NCBI GenBank assembly: GCA_040752275.1
Contig: JBFMFH010000071.1
Span: 1-11,961 of the forward strand
DNA: 11,961 nt
Origin: JBFMFH01 sp040752275
Lineage (GTDB): Bacteria > Acidobacteriota > Vicinamibacteria > Vicinamibacterales > JAKQTR01
Direction: 5' to 3'
Positions within the stretch are counted from its first letter, which is position 1, and each line of letters opens with the position of its first letter. Both the position numbers and the translations under genes were made by a program. This document shows, piece by piece, positions 1 to 7,385 of this stretch. The notes beneath the pieces were generated by a model that saw only the letters and a program-made list of their open reading frames with translations, ran no database searches and was not told where the DNA came from.

Positions 1-110
1 GCGGCGTTGCTCCTCCCTCACATACCGGGAGTATGCTCAGTCGTCGCGCCTTGCCAGCCGGGCGCCGCGCTCCGGGACTTCTGCAAGGCATCACGGCTCC
101 AGGGCACTAG
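1..110. repeat. Candidate intergenic repeat element, cut by window edge
   Basis: Non-coding segment with nested inverted repeats. CATAC (21-25) and GTATG (31-35) form a small hairpin around CGGGA. GCCTTGC (48-54) pairs with GCAAGGC (83-89) around a very GC-rich loop. No convincing gene uses this stretch, although a long minus-strand open frame crosses it as the antisense of the TerC gene. The layout resembles dispersed, palindromic non-coding elements seen between genes in some soil bacterial genomes. That resemblance is from memory and unverified, and the left end lies outside the window. Confidence 0.4.
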
Positions 111-144
111 TTTACATGGGGATGGTGATCTGGACAGTGGTCGA

Positions 145-166
145 TAGACAGTAGAGTAGACAGTAG
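145..166. repeat. Short direct repeat TAGACAGTAG x2
   Basis: TAGACAGTAG occurs at 145-154 and again at 157-166, a 12-base period, preceded by the related GGACAGTGG at 132-140. The reverse-complement word family (CTACTGTC, GTCTACTG) reappears at 5722-5746 and 5889-5901, in the sufB-sufC spacer. The same simple words recur only in non-coding DNA here, so they look like a dispersed intergenic motif rather than coding sequence. Confidence 0.6.
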
Positions 167-172
167 TGGGGG

Positions 173-184
173 CGAGACGTCTCG
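173..184. repeat. Perfect 12-bp palindrome CGAGACGTCTCG
   Basis: CGAGAC is followed directly by its reverse complement GTCTCG. It lies in the non-coding region upstream of the TerC gene, seven bases after the TAGACAGTAG direct repeats and about 205 bases before the start codon. It could be a dimeric-regulator site or simply part of the repeat-rich intergenic DNA. No promoter was recognised next to it. Confidence 0.4.
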
Positions 185-220
185 AAGGGCGCAGCGGGCA
201 GGGGGCCTTCAAGATGTCTG

Positions 221-301
221 GGCCCACACAGCTGGTCACGGCTGAGGGCCTTGTGCGCCACTGGGCGCCCGTCCGGCGCCACCCGCTGGGTTGCGAAAGC
301 C
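221..301. repeat. Dispersed intergenic repeat, copy 1
   Basis: This segment aligns without gaps to 5803-5883, in the sufB-sufC spacer. By hand count 64 of 80 positions (221-300) are identical, including the 16-base block CACGGCTGAGGGCCTT at 237-252 and a 25-base identical block at 263-287. The conserved right half contains GGCGCC twice, separated by CGTCC, so it can fold as a hairpin (264-280). Non-coding conservation between two unrelated positions implies a repeat family. In both places the CTACTG/CAGTAG words lie on its left side. Confidence 0.75.
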
Positions 302-339
302 GGCAGCGGATGGCGTCCGTCGCGGACGTCTGACCGGCT
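298..339 (+). promoter_or_regulatory. Strong hairpin in leader of the TerC gene
   Basis: An 8-bp stem (312-319 with 323-330, one G-U pair) closes on the triloop TCG, and an outer stem AGCCGG (298-303) pairs with CCGGCT (334-339). The structure ends 50 bases before the ATG. TerC-family genes are often controlled by yybP-ykoY manganese riboswitches, but the conserved loop sequences of that class were not found. It is therefore reported only as a structured leader of unknown role. Confidence 0.35.
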
Positions 340-389
340 GCGCCGTCTCGCCGCCTGTTGGTGAACATCAGGCGCTTGGTGAGGACCCC

Positions 390-1127
390 ATGATCGATTG
401 GCTGACCGACCCGCAGACCTGGATCGCGCTCGTGACGCTGACCTCCCTCGAGGTGGTGCTCGGCGTCGACAACGTCATCTTCATCTCCATCCTGTCCGGC
501 AAGCTGCATGCCTCGCAACAGTCGAGAGCGCGCAAGGCGGGTCTGTTCCTGGCGATGTTCATGCGGATCGCCCTGCTGGCCTCGCTGGCGTGGATGATCA
601 GGCTCACCCAACCGCTCTTCACCGTGGTCGGCTTCGCCCTGTCCGGCCGGGATCTCATCCTGGTCCTCGGCGGCTTGTTCCTGCTGGCGAAGTCGACCTA
701 CGAGATCCACGACAAGCTGGAAGGGGACGAAGGCCACGGCTCCGCTCGCGTCGCGGCGTCTTTTGCCGGGGTCCTCGTGCAGATCGTGCTCCTCGACATC
801 GTCTTCTCCCTGGACTCGGTCATCACGGCCGTCGGAATGGCGAACGACCTGGCCGTCATGATTTCGGCCGTGGTGATTGCCGTGATCGTGATGATGCTCT
901 CGGCAGACGGCATGGCCGGGTTCGTCGACAAGCACCCGACAGTGAAGATCCTCGCCCTCAGCTTCCTCCTGCTGATCGGCGCCTCGCTCGTGGCCGATGG
1001 CCTGCACCATCACATTCCGAAGGGCTACATCTACTTCGCCATGGCCTTCTCGGTGTTCGTGGAGATGATCAACTTGCGCGTCAGGGCGAAGACGAGGCCC
1101 GTGGAGCTGAGACACCCCTACGTGTAG
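390..1127 (+). CDS. TerC family integral membrane protein
   Basis: A 245-residue, almost wholly hydrophobic protein of the TerC/YgdQ-YoaE type. These are inner-membrane proteins linked in several bacteria to manganese export or to metal handling at the Sec/exoenzyme machinery; the substrate is not shown here. The two family hallmarks are present: EVVLGVDNVIFIS at residues 21-33 (acidic E21, D27) and DIVFSLDSVITAVGM at 136-150 (D136, D142). These form the two inverted halves that line the metal path. About seven membrane segments can be drawn: near 12-34, 50-70, 75-100, 122-148, 153-170, 186-203 and 212-228. The ATG at 390 is chosen because GAGG lies five bases upstream and family members begin just before the first acidic motif. 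An in-frame upstream start at 291 would add a non-hydrophobic leader lying in repeat DNA. The stop overlaps the convergent neighbour by 10 bp. There is no CBS or CorC extension, unlike long YoaE proteins. Confidence 0.93.
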   Translation: MIDWLTDPQTWIALVTLTSLEVVLGVDNVIFISILSGKLHASQQSRARKAGLFLAMFMRIALLASLAWMIRLTQPLFTVVGFALSGRDLILVLGGLFLLAKSTYEIHDKLEGDEGHGSARVAASFAGVLVQIVLLDIVFSLDSVITAVGMANDLAVMISAVVIAVIVMMLSADGMAGFVDKHPTVKILALSFLLLIGASLVADGLHHHIPKGYIYFAMAFSVFVEMINLRVRAKTRPVELRHPYV

Positions 1128-2842
1128 AACGGGGACCCGCTGCTCCCTCCGCCCCAGGCTCCCGCACCCACGGTACCGGCGGCGTGTCCTCCGCGCGTCT
1201 GGACGCTGGCTGCATGGCCCGCCGACAGCATCGCGATCGTGGCGGCCATCTCACCGCCGCCCTCTCCATGCCCGGCCCGCGCGTGGAGCCACGGGGCACC
1301 GGTCTTTACCCCGTGCTTCTCGAGGGCCTTCGCCCATGCCACGGCGACGCCGAACCCCGCCGCGTAGGGGAGGATCCGCCCGAACGCCTCGGCGCCCGGC
1401 GCCCTGCCCGTGCTCTTCGACTGGTCCTTCAAGTGCCGCCCGTGTCCAGCCCACAGCCCGGCACGTCGCAGGCCCTCATCTGTCAGGACGGGCAGGGTGC
1501 CGGCCACGATGAAGCCGGCGATCGCGACCAGCAGTGTGACGCCTGGAACGGCAAGGGCGCCAGGACCCACCTGGTTCACGAAGGGGATGGTGGCGACGAA
1601 GCCCACGATGGCCATGAGGACGATGCCGAGCGACACACGGTTCACCGCCGAGCGCGTGTGCTCGCGAGAGAGATCAGTCAATCCGGCGTCCCGCAGGTCA
1701 CTGTGGACGGCGTTCGTGAAGCGCCTCCAGCGGCCGGGGCTCTGGAGGATCTTGCCCAGCTCGGATAGCATCACCGGCGAGCGCGGACCGGACTTCGACA
1801 CGAAGAGCAGATCGAGCAGCTCGCGCTCGTGCGCCGTGCTGGCCAGTGACCCATCGGCCTGAACGATCCGAAAGGCCCGCTTCGTGAAGCTCGACCGCGA
1901 TTCGATCTCCTCCAGATGGACTGCGCCCCGGGCCGCCAGGTCCATCAGGGCTGCGAGGGCGACGGGGCCGGTGACCTGCCCCGACCGGGCGAGCGCGATC
2001 GCGAAGCCGGCGGGCAGTTCCTCCGGCCTCTCTGCGAGACGGCTGGACGGATCCCGGCGGACGTCCGAGCGGTGGTTGATGGCAAAGACCACGAACCCGA
2101 GGACGCCGCCGGCCAGGATCAACCCGGCGATGCCGAGGAACGCCGGCAGGTACGCGGCGTGCCGTTCACCGCGCTGCTGCCATCCGGGCGCGATGGCCGC
2201 CAGCGTCCGGGGCGCGAAGCTCGCCGTGATGAGCCAGGAGTCGTCCCGCTCGACCGGGCAGAGCTCGTAGGTCAGGGCCGAAGCTTCGGCCGGCGTGCGC
2301 GTGGGTGCGGGCGACAGGCTCGGCGTGTCGAGCAGCACGGCCGAGGGAGGGTAGAACAACGTGAGGCATGCGCATCCGATGGCGTACTCATGCTTGTCTG
2401 GAAGCGCCGGCCAGCGGACCACGTCGGACGAGGACCCTTGCGCGGCGATGCCTCTGACCAGATACGTCACCTCGAACGTGCGCGTCGTCTGCGTGGTCGG
2501 CTCGAAGTGCCAGACGATGCGCCGGCGGCCGTTGTCGGCGCGCTTCGCTTCGTACTCGCCGGCCCGCTTGCCGGGGACGAGCGGCAGGCCGTCGATCGAG
2601 ACGGCCAGGACCTGGATGCCGTCCGTCCGCCGTGTCGGGATCTCGCGGAACACGGAGGTGAAGGAGTCCGGACCGAAGCCGAACCTGATGGTCTCCGTTA
2701 CCCGCATCGACCCGTCGGCCTGCAGCGCCAGCGTCACGTCATAGCGTTCGGCCCGGTAGTCCTTGGCGGCGAGGGCGGGCGTGCCGGTGGCCAGCATCGT
2801 CAGCGCGAGGACCAAGGCTACGAAGAGACGCATCCGCGTCAT
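1118..2842 (-). CDS. DUF2207 domain membrane protein
   Basis: A 574-residue predicted membrane protein of the DUF2207 family, whose function is unknown. A signal peptide occupies about residues 1-26 (hydrophobic VALVLALTMLATG, then ALAA). An extracytoplasmic beta-rich domain (about 27-220) carries the typical RYDVTLALQADGSMRVTETI opening. A transmembrane helix follows near 232-256, then a cytoplasmic region of winged-helix-like character (AALMDLAARGAVHLEE), then two helices near 403-421 and 431-448. The late motif LPYAAGFGVAVAWAKALEKHG is typical of the family, as is the glycine/serine-rich C-terminus (GAWGGGSSGS). The ATG at 2842 is preferred: GGAGG lies five bases upstream and fits the promoter at 2864-2892. 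The in-frame ATG at 2854 has no ribosome site and is nearly at the predicted transcript start. The gene is monocistronic as far as seen, and its 3' end overlaps the TerC gene tail to tail. Confidence 0.88.
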   Translation of the reverse strand: MTRMRLFVALVLALTMLATGTPALAAKDYRAERYDVTLALQADGSMRVTETIRFGFGPDSFTSVFREIPTRRTDGIQVLAVSIDGLPLVPGKRAGEYEAKRADNGRRRIVWHFEPTTQTTRTFEVTYLVRGIAAQGSSSDVVRWPALPDKHEYAIGCACLTLFYPPSAVLLDTPSLSPAPTRTPAEASALTYELCPVERDDSWLITASFAPRTLAAIAPGWQQRGERHAAYLPAFLGIAGLILAGGVLGFVVFAINHRSDVRRDPSSRLAERPEELPAGFAIALARSGQVTGPVALAALMDLAARGAVHLEEIESRSSFTKRAFRIVQADGSLASTAHERELLDLLFVSKSGPRSPVMLSELGKILQSPGRWRRFTNAVHSDLRDAGLTDLSREHTRSAVNRVSLGIVLMAIVGFVATIPFVNQVGPGALAVPGVTLLVAIAGFIVAGTLPVLTDEGLRRAGLWAGHGRHLKDQSKSTGRAPGAEAFGRILPYAAGFGVAVAWAKALEKHGVKTGAPWLHARAGHGEGGGEMAATIAMLSAGHAASVQTRGGHAAGTVGAGAWGGGSSGSPFYT

Positions 2843-2863
2843 GATTGCCTCCATGCTTGCAAG

Positions 2864-2892
2864 ATGATATCACTTCGAAATCTCCATGTCCA
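2864..2892 (-). promoter_or_regulatory. Sigma70-type promoter for the DUF2207 gene
   Basis: Read on the minus strand: -35 TGGACA (2892-2887), a 17-base spacer, and -10 TATCAT (2869-2864). Each hexamer matches five of six consensus bases at the ideal spacing. Transcription would begin near 2857, giving a leader of about 15 bases that contains the GGAGG used by the ATG at 2842. Confidence 0.6.
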
Positions 2893-3084
2893 CGGTTCTT
2901 CGGACGGCCGCCACGGGCGCAGGGAGCGACCACTTGGCTTCAGCAGAGCGGCGCCCCGTCGGCAGGCGTGCCGGGGACGGTCCACTCCCGGACGGAGATG
3001 GAGATCGGGCGGTAGCGGCGTCAGGGTGCTCATTCGGGATCTGAGGGGGCGTCGGGTTGGAACTGCACACGCGGCCGACGTGTC
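2893..3084. other. Non-coding stretch between DUF2207 promoter and suf end
   Basis: No supportable gene. The only structure noted is a bulged hairpin at 2954-2976, in which CCCC pairs with GGGG and GGCA with TGCC. The open frames crossing this stretch lack ribosome sites and recognisable protein features. Confidence 0.5.
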
Positions 3085-3133
3085 GGGACCGGGGACATCG
3101 TCAACTGATCGCCGATCCCTGGTCCCCGGTCCC
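3085..3133 (-). terminator. Perfect 12-bp inverted repeat at end of suf operon
   Basis: GGGACCGGGGAC (3085-3096) is the exact reverse complement of GTCCCCGGTCCC (3122-3133), with a 25-base loop. ATCG (3097-3100) and CGAT (3113-3116) can extend the stem past a bulge. On the minus strand the stem begins four bases after the sufT stop codon, which is the expected place for a terminator or 3'-stabilising hairpin. No T-run follows, so a classic intrinsic terminator is not shown. It may also be a repeat-type element. Confidence 0.5.
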
Positions 3134-3137
3134 CGTC

Positions 3138-3464
3138 TCAAAGCATCCCCAACGCCATCTTCGCCGCTTCGGACATCCTGTCCTTGTCCCACGGAGGCTC
3201 CCAAACGACTTCGACTGTGCAGGCCGAGACGCCCGGAACCTGGCGGACCTTGTACTCGACTTCGGGCGGCAGCGACTGCGCCGACGGGCACGCGGGTGAG
3301 GTCAGCGTCATGCGGATCGCGACCGCCCCCGCGGCGTCGATGTCGATGCCGTAGATGAGGCCTAGTTCGTAGATGTTGACCGGAATCTCGGGATCGAAGA
3401 CCGTCGAGATGGCCTCCACGACCTTGGGCTCGAGTGCGAGCGTCGTCGCCGAATCGCTTGCCAT
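3138..3464 (-). CDS. sufT: SufT-like DUF59/MIP18 Fe-S assembly protein
   Basis: A 108-residue single-domain protein of the MIP18/DUF59 family, known in several bacteria as SufT and required for full maturation of Fe-S proteins, probably by helping cluster assembly or transfer in the cytoplasm. Family features: VFDPEIPVNIYELGLIYGI at 22-40, then MTLTSPACPSAQSLPPEV at 52-69 with the conserved reactive cysteine C59, then VEVVWEPPWDKDRMSEAAKMALGM at 84-107. The length is usual for the stand-alone form. The ATG at 3464 follows the sufD stop by three bases, and GGAGG lies 11 bases upstream inside sufD, so the two are translated from one transcript. It is the last gene of the operon, followed at once by a large inverted repeat. 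PaaD-like phenylacetate proteins share the fold, but the suf context argues for the Fe-S role. Confidence 0.9.
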   Translation of the reverse strand: MASDSATTLALEPKVVEAISTVFDPEIPVNIYELGLIYGIDIDAAGAVAIRMTLTSPACPSAQSLPPEVEYKVRQVPGVSACTVEVVWEPPWDKDRMSEAAKMALGML

Positions 3465-3467
3465 CGC

Positions 3468-4874
3468 CTACCGGACCTCCGCGAGGACGGCGGATAGACG
3501 CTGCAGCAGATCCGTGGTGACGCGCTCACGGAGCGCGTCGACCTGGAAGGTGTCGAGCACCTCGCCGGCGAACGCCTGAATCAGCAGATGGCGCGCCTCT
3601 TCGAGCCCGATACCCCGGGCGCGGAGGTAGAAGACCGCGTCTCGGTCCATCTGCCCGACGGCGGCGCCGTGGGTGCATCTCACGTCGTTGGCGAAGATCT
3701 CGAGTTCCGGCTTCGAGTTGATGAGCGCCTCGTCGGAGAGCAGCAGCGCCTTGTTGGTCTGCTTGGCGTCGGTCTTCTGTGCGTCGGGGCGGACGATGAT
3801 CGTGCCGTTGAACACCGCGCGGGACGCTCCGGCCAGAATGCCCTTGTAGAGTTCGTGGCTCGTGCAGTGGGGTCTTGCGTGGTCGATGGTGGTGCGGTTG
3901 TCCATGAGGGTCCGCCCGTTGCCCAGATACACGCCGTTGAGCGTGCAGTGGGCCCCCTCGCCGCCGAGGACGGTGGCGACCTCGTTCCTGACCCAGGCTC
4001 CGCCGAGTGAGGCCGAATGCGACGAGAACGCGCTGGAGCGGCTGCACCGGACGTGCAGCGTCGCCATGTGGAACGCCTGAGGCGCCTCCTGCTGCATCTT
4101 GTAGTGATCTACGACCGCGCCGTCGGCCAAATCGATCTCGGTCACCGCGTTGGTGAAGTACTCACCATCCGCCGACGCGTGGTAGCTCTCGACGATGCGA
4201 ATCTGGCTGTTCGAGCCGACCTGGATCAGGACGCGCGGGTGGATCGCCGCCGCCCCGTTCGAGGGATCGGCCAGGAAGGCCACGTGGACGACGCCCTCGA
4301 CCACCGTGTTGGGAGAGACGGTGATGACGGCGCCGTCTTCGAATGAGGCAGTGTTGAGTGCGGTGAAGGGGTGTGCGCCCGGGGCGGCAAGGGCCGCCAG
4401 CCGGCCTTCGAGTGCGGCGGACCGGTGGCCGAGGACGACCTGCAACGATCCGGCGTCGAGCCCGGCGGGCAATGCGCCAAGACCCGACAGTTCGGGTGCG
4501 AAGCGGCCGTTCACGAAGACCAGTTCCGTCGCAGACGGTCCGGCGAACGAGATCGAGTCCCATACCTCCCGGCCGATGCTCACGCGAGGCGGGATCACGA
4601 ACGGCCGGGCCGCCAGGCCCGTCGTCTGGGTGAAACGCCACGCCTCCTGGCGGGTGGACGGAAACCCCAGCTCGGCGAAGGCATCGAACGCGGCGCTGCG
4701 CGTCCGGCGAAGCCAGACCGGCTCCCGCGCTCGCTGCGGCGCGGTGGCCTGGAAGTGCGCGCGGAATCGTTCGATCTCGGCACCCACCGCCCGGCCGGTC
4801 TCTTCCATCACCTCGGGCATGTCCTTCTCGCCCTCCGCGTCCCGATTCGCGATCGTGGCCGCGTTGGTCGTCAT
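3468..4874 (-). CDS. sufD: Fe-S cluster assembly protein SufD
   Basis: A scaffold partner that forms the SufBC2D complex with SufB and SufC, on which nascent Fe-S clusters are built. With the start chosen here it is 468 residues. The helical N-terminal part includes FPSTRQEAWRFT (71-82), matching the SufD-type GxPxxRxExWRYT motif. A right-handed beta-helix core follows, ending in KPELEIFANDVRCTHGAAVGQMD with C400 and H402. The histidine of this CxH motif corresponds to the SufD residue that helps form clusters at the SufB interface (family knowledge). Start choice: ATG 4946 lies eight bases after the sufC stop with a GAGG site, but the 24 codons from there have only about half G/C at third positions. 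From ATG 4874 onward the value is 17 of 18, like the rest of the gene. ATG 4820 would give 450 residues, closest to typical family length, and is also possible. Confidence 0.93.
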   Translation of the reverse strand: MTTNAATIANRDAEGEKDMPEVMEETGRAVGAEIERFRAHFQATAPQRAREPVWLRRTRSAAFDAFAELGFPSTRQEAWRFTQTTGLAARPFVIPPRVSIGREVWDSISFAGPSATELVFVNGRFAPELSGLGALPAGLDAGSLQVVLGHRSAALEGRLAALAAPGAHPFTALNTASFEDGAVITVSPNTVVEGVVHVAFLADPSNGAAAIHPRVLIQVGSNSQIRIVESYHASADGEYFTNAVTEIDLADGAVVDHYKMQQEAPQAFHMATLHVRCSRSSAFSSHSASLGGAWVRNEVATVLGGEGAHCTLNGVYLGNGRTLMDNRTTIDHARPHCTSHELYKGILAGASRAVFNGTIIVRPDAQKTDAKQTNKALLLSDEALINSKPELEIFANDVRCTHGAAVGQMDRDAVFYLRARGIGLEEARHLLIQAFAGEVLDTFQVDALRERVTTDLLQRLSAVLAEVR

Positions 4875-4954
4875 CACTGACGTCGCCGCACCTGCTCCCT
4901 CGCCACCAGATCCTGATGGCACACCGGCACTGTCGTGGCCTCGCATCGAAGGCC

Positions 4955-5710
<756 letters not shown>

Positions 5711-5721
5711 TGGCTTCGCTC

Positions 5722-5901
5722 CTACTGACTACTGTCCATTGTCTAGAGAGTCGGTCTCACCACCGTCGCGGGTCCTGTCGCCGGACAGCCCACCGCTGCT
5801 CAGGCCCACAAACACGGCCACGGCTGAGGGCCTTCCGCCGCGGCGGGCGCCCGTCCGGCGCCACCCGCTCCGTTGTGAAACCTGAGCACTGTCTACTGAC
5901 T
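5722..5901. repeat. Spacer block flanked by 9-bp direct repeats CTACTGACT
   Basis: CTACTGACT occurs at 5722-5730 and 5893-5901, enclosing 162 bases of non-coding DNA that contain the dispersed repeat copy at 5803-5883. Related words (ACTGTCC, TTGTCTAG, CTGTCTACTG) sit just inside both ends. The block fills nearly all of the sufB-sufC spacer. It could be an inserted element with a target duplication, or accreted simple repeats. No coding potential was found. Confidence 0.55.
5803..5883. repeat. Dispersed intergenic repeat, copy 2
   Basis: Ungapped match to 221-301 (64 of 80 bases identical by hand count, over 5803-5882). The invariant parts are GGCCCACA at the left, CACGGCTGAGGGCCTT (5819-5834), and a 25-base block ending in CCACCCGCT (5845-5869) that contains two GGCGCC palindromes. 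Differences cluster in the 10-base segment 5835-5844, as expected of a loop or spacer. It lies inside the suf transcript, between sufB and sufC. Confidence 0.75.
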
Positions 5902-5908
5902 CCAGCCG

Positions 5909-7357
5909 CTAACCCACCGATCCCTCGAGGCTCACGCCGAGCAGCTTCTGCGCCTCGACGGCGAACTCCATCGGCAGTTCGCGGAAGACCTCCTTGCAGA
6001 AGCCGCTGACGATCAGGTTCACCGCGTCCTCGGTCGAGAGCCCGCGCTGGCGGAGATAGAAGACCTGGTCCTCGCCGATCTTCGACGTCGATGCCTCGTG
6101 CTCGACCCTGGCGGACGTGTTCCTGATCTCTAGGTACGGAAACGTGTGCGCACCGCATCTGTCGCCGATGAGCATCGAATCGCACTGCGAGTGGTTGCGT
6201 GCGTTGACCGCATTCTTCCCGATACGGACCAGGCCCCGGTAGGTGTTCTGTCCCAGGCCCGCCGAGATGCCTTTCGAGACGATCGTGCTTCGCGTGTTGC
6301 GGCCGAGGTGCACCATCTTGGTGCCGGTGTCCGCCTGCTGCCGGTTGTTCGTCACTGCGACCGAATAGAACTCGCCGACCGAGTCGTCGCCCAGGAGGAG
6401 GCAGCTCGGATACTTCCAGGTGATCGCCGACCCGGTCTCGACCTGCGTCCAGGTGATCTTCGACCGGCGCCCAGCGCACGTGCCGCGCTTCGTCACGAAG
6501 TTGTAGATGCCGCCTCTGCCGTCCTTGTCCCCGGGATACCAGTTCTGAATCGTCGAGTACTTGATGGTCGCATCGTCGAGCGCCACGAGTTCGACGACAG
6601 CGGCGTGCAGCTGGTTCTCGTCGCGGATGGGTGCCGTGCAGCCCTCGAGGTAGCTGACCGAGGAGCCTGCCTCGGCGACGATCAGCGTCCGTTCGAACTG
6701 GCCGGTTTCGGCCGCGTTGATCCGGAAGTAGGTCGACAGCTCCATCGGGCAGCGGACGCCCCTCGGGACGTAGACGAACGATCCGTCCGAGAACACCGCC
6801 GCGTTCAGGGCGGCGAAGAAGTTGTCCGTGTGCGGCACGACCGAGCCGAGGTACCTGCGGACGAGGTCCGGGTGATGCTCCACCGCCTCCGAGAACGAGC
6901 AGAACACGATGCCCAGCTCGGCGAGCCTGTCCTTGAAGGTCGTGGCCACCGACACACTATCGAAGACGGCGTCCACCGCCACGCCCGAGAGGCGCTTCTG
7001 CTCGTCGAGGGGGATGCCGAGCTTCTCGAAGGTCGCCAGAATCTCCGGCGGCACCTCCTCGATCCGTTCGTAGCGCGCCTTGTTCCCCTTAGGAGCCGAG
7101 TAGTAGATGATGTCCTGGTAATCGATCGGATCGTACGTCACGTTGGGCCAGCGCGGCTCGGTCATCCGCAACCAGGCCCGATAGGCGTTCAGCCGCCAGG
7201 CCAGGAGCCATTCGGGCTCGTGCTTGCGTGCCGAGATGAGCCGGATGACGTCCTCGCTGAGTCCCCTCGGCACTGCGTCGGCCTCGACGTCCGTGACGAA
7301 CCCGTACTTGTAGTCCTGGATGGCCAGGCGGTGGACCGTGTCCTCTGGGCTACTCAT
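5909..7357 (-). CDS. sufB: Fe-S cluster assembly scaffold SufB
   Basis: A 482-residue core scaffold of the SUF system, which accepts persulfide sulfur and assembles Fe-S clusters together with SufC and SufD. The family's C-terminal block is intact: CDSMLIGDRCGAHTFP, then SARVEHEASTSKIGEDQ, then FAVEAQKLLGVSLEGSVG at the end. C392, H420 and E421 align by C-terminal offset with C405, H433 and E434 of the E. coli protein, the residues tied to persulfide acceptance and cluster formation. The N-terminal part includes YKYGF and EPEWLLAWRLNAYRAW, typical of SufB. The ATG at 7357 has GAGG seven bases upstream. It is the first gene of the operon, about 43 bases downstream of the predicted transcription start. 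No frameshift or insertion is seen. Confidence 0.97.
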   Translation of the reverse strand: MSSPEDTVHRLAIQDYKYGFVTDVEADAVPRGLSEDVIRLISARKHEPEWLLAWRLNAYRAWLRMTEPRWPNVTYDPIDYQDIIYYSAPKGNKARYERIEEVPPEILATFEKLGIPLDEQKRLSGVAVDAVFDSVSVATTFKDRLAELGIVFCSFSEAVEHHPDLVRRYLGSVVPHTDNFFAALNAAVFSDGSFVYVPRGVRCPMELSTYFRINAAETGQFERTLIVAEAGSSVSYLEGCTAPIRDENQLHAAVVELVALDDATIKYSTIQNWYPGDKDGRGGIYNFVTKRGTCAGRRSKITWTQVETGSAITWKYPSCLLLGDDSVGEFYSVAVTNNRQQADTGTKMVHLGRNTRSTIVSKGISAGLGQNTYRGLVRIGKNAVNARNHSQCDSMLIGDRCGAHTFPYLEIRNTSARVEHEASTSKIGEDQVFYLRQRGLSTEDAVNLIVSGFCKEVFRELPMEFAVEAQKLLGVSLEGSVG

Positions 7358-7385
7358 CTGTTGGCCTCATCCACGACAGGCGCCG

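Noticed and set aside
255..270. GCCACTG-like box suggesting a cobalamin riboswitch
   Set aside because: The word lies in the variable part of the dispersed repeat, is not kept in the second copy, and no other cobalamin riboswitch elements surround it.
100..389. yybP-ykoY manganese riboswitch upstream of the TerC gene
   Set aside because: The conserved loop sequences expected for that class could not be found; only an unrelated hairpin is visible.
18..1115. Long open frame on the minus strand opposite the TerC gene (365 residues)
   Set aside because: The translation is rich in His, Asp, Glu and Arg with no recognisable domain. It is the antisense frame of a clear TerC coding region, as expected in high-GC DNA, and it runs through intergenic repeats.
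398..1768. 456-residue plus-strand open frame across TerC and the DUF2207 gene
   Set aside because: It shifts between two real genes on opposite strands and has Arg/Ala/Gly-rich low-information sequence with no ribosome site at its start.
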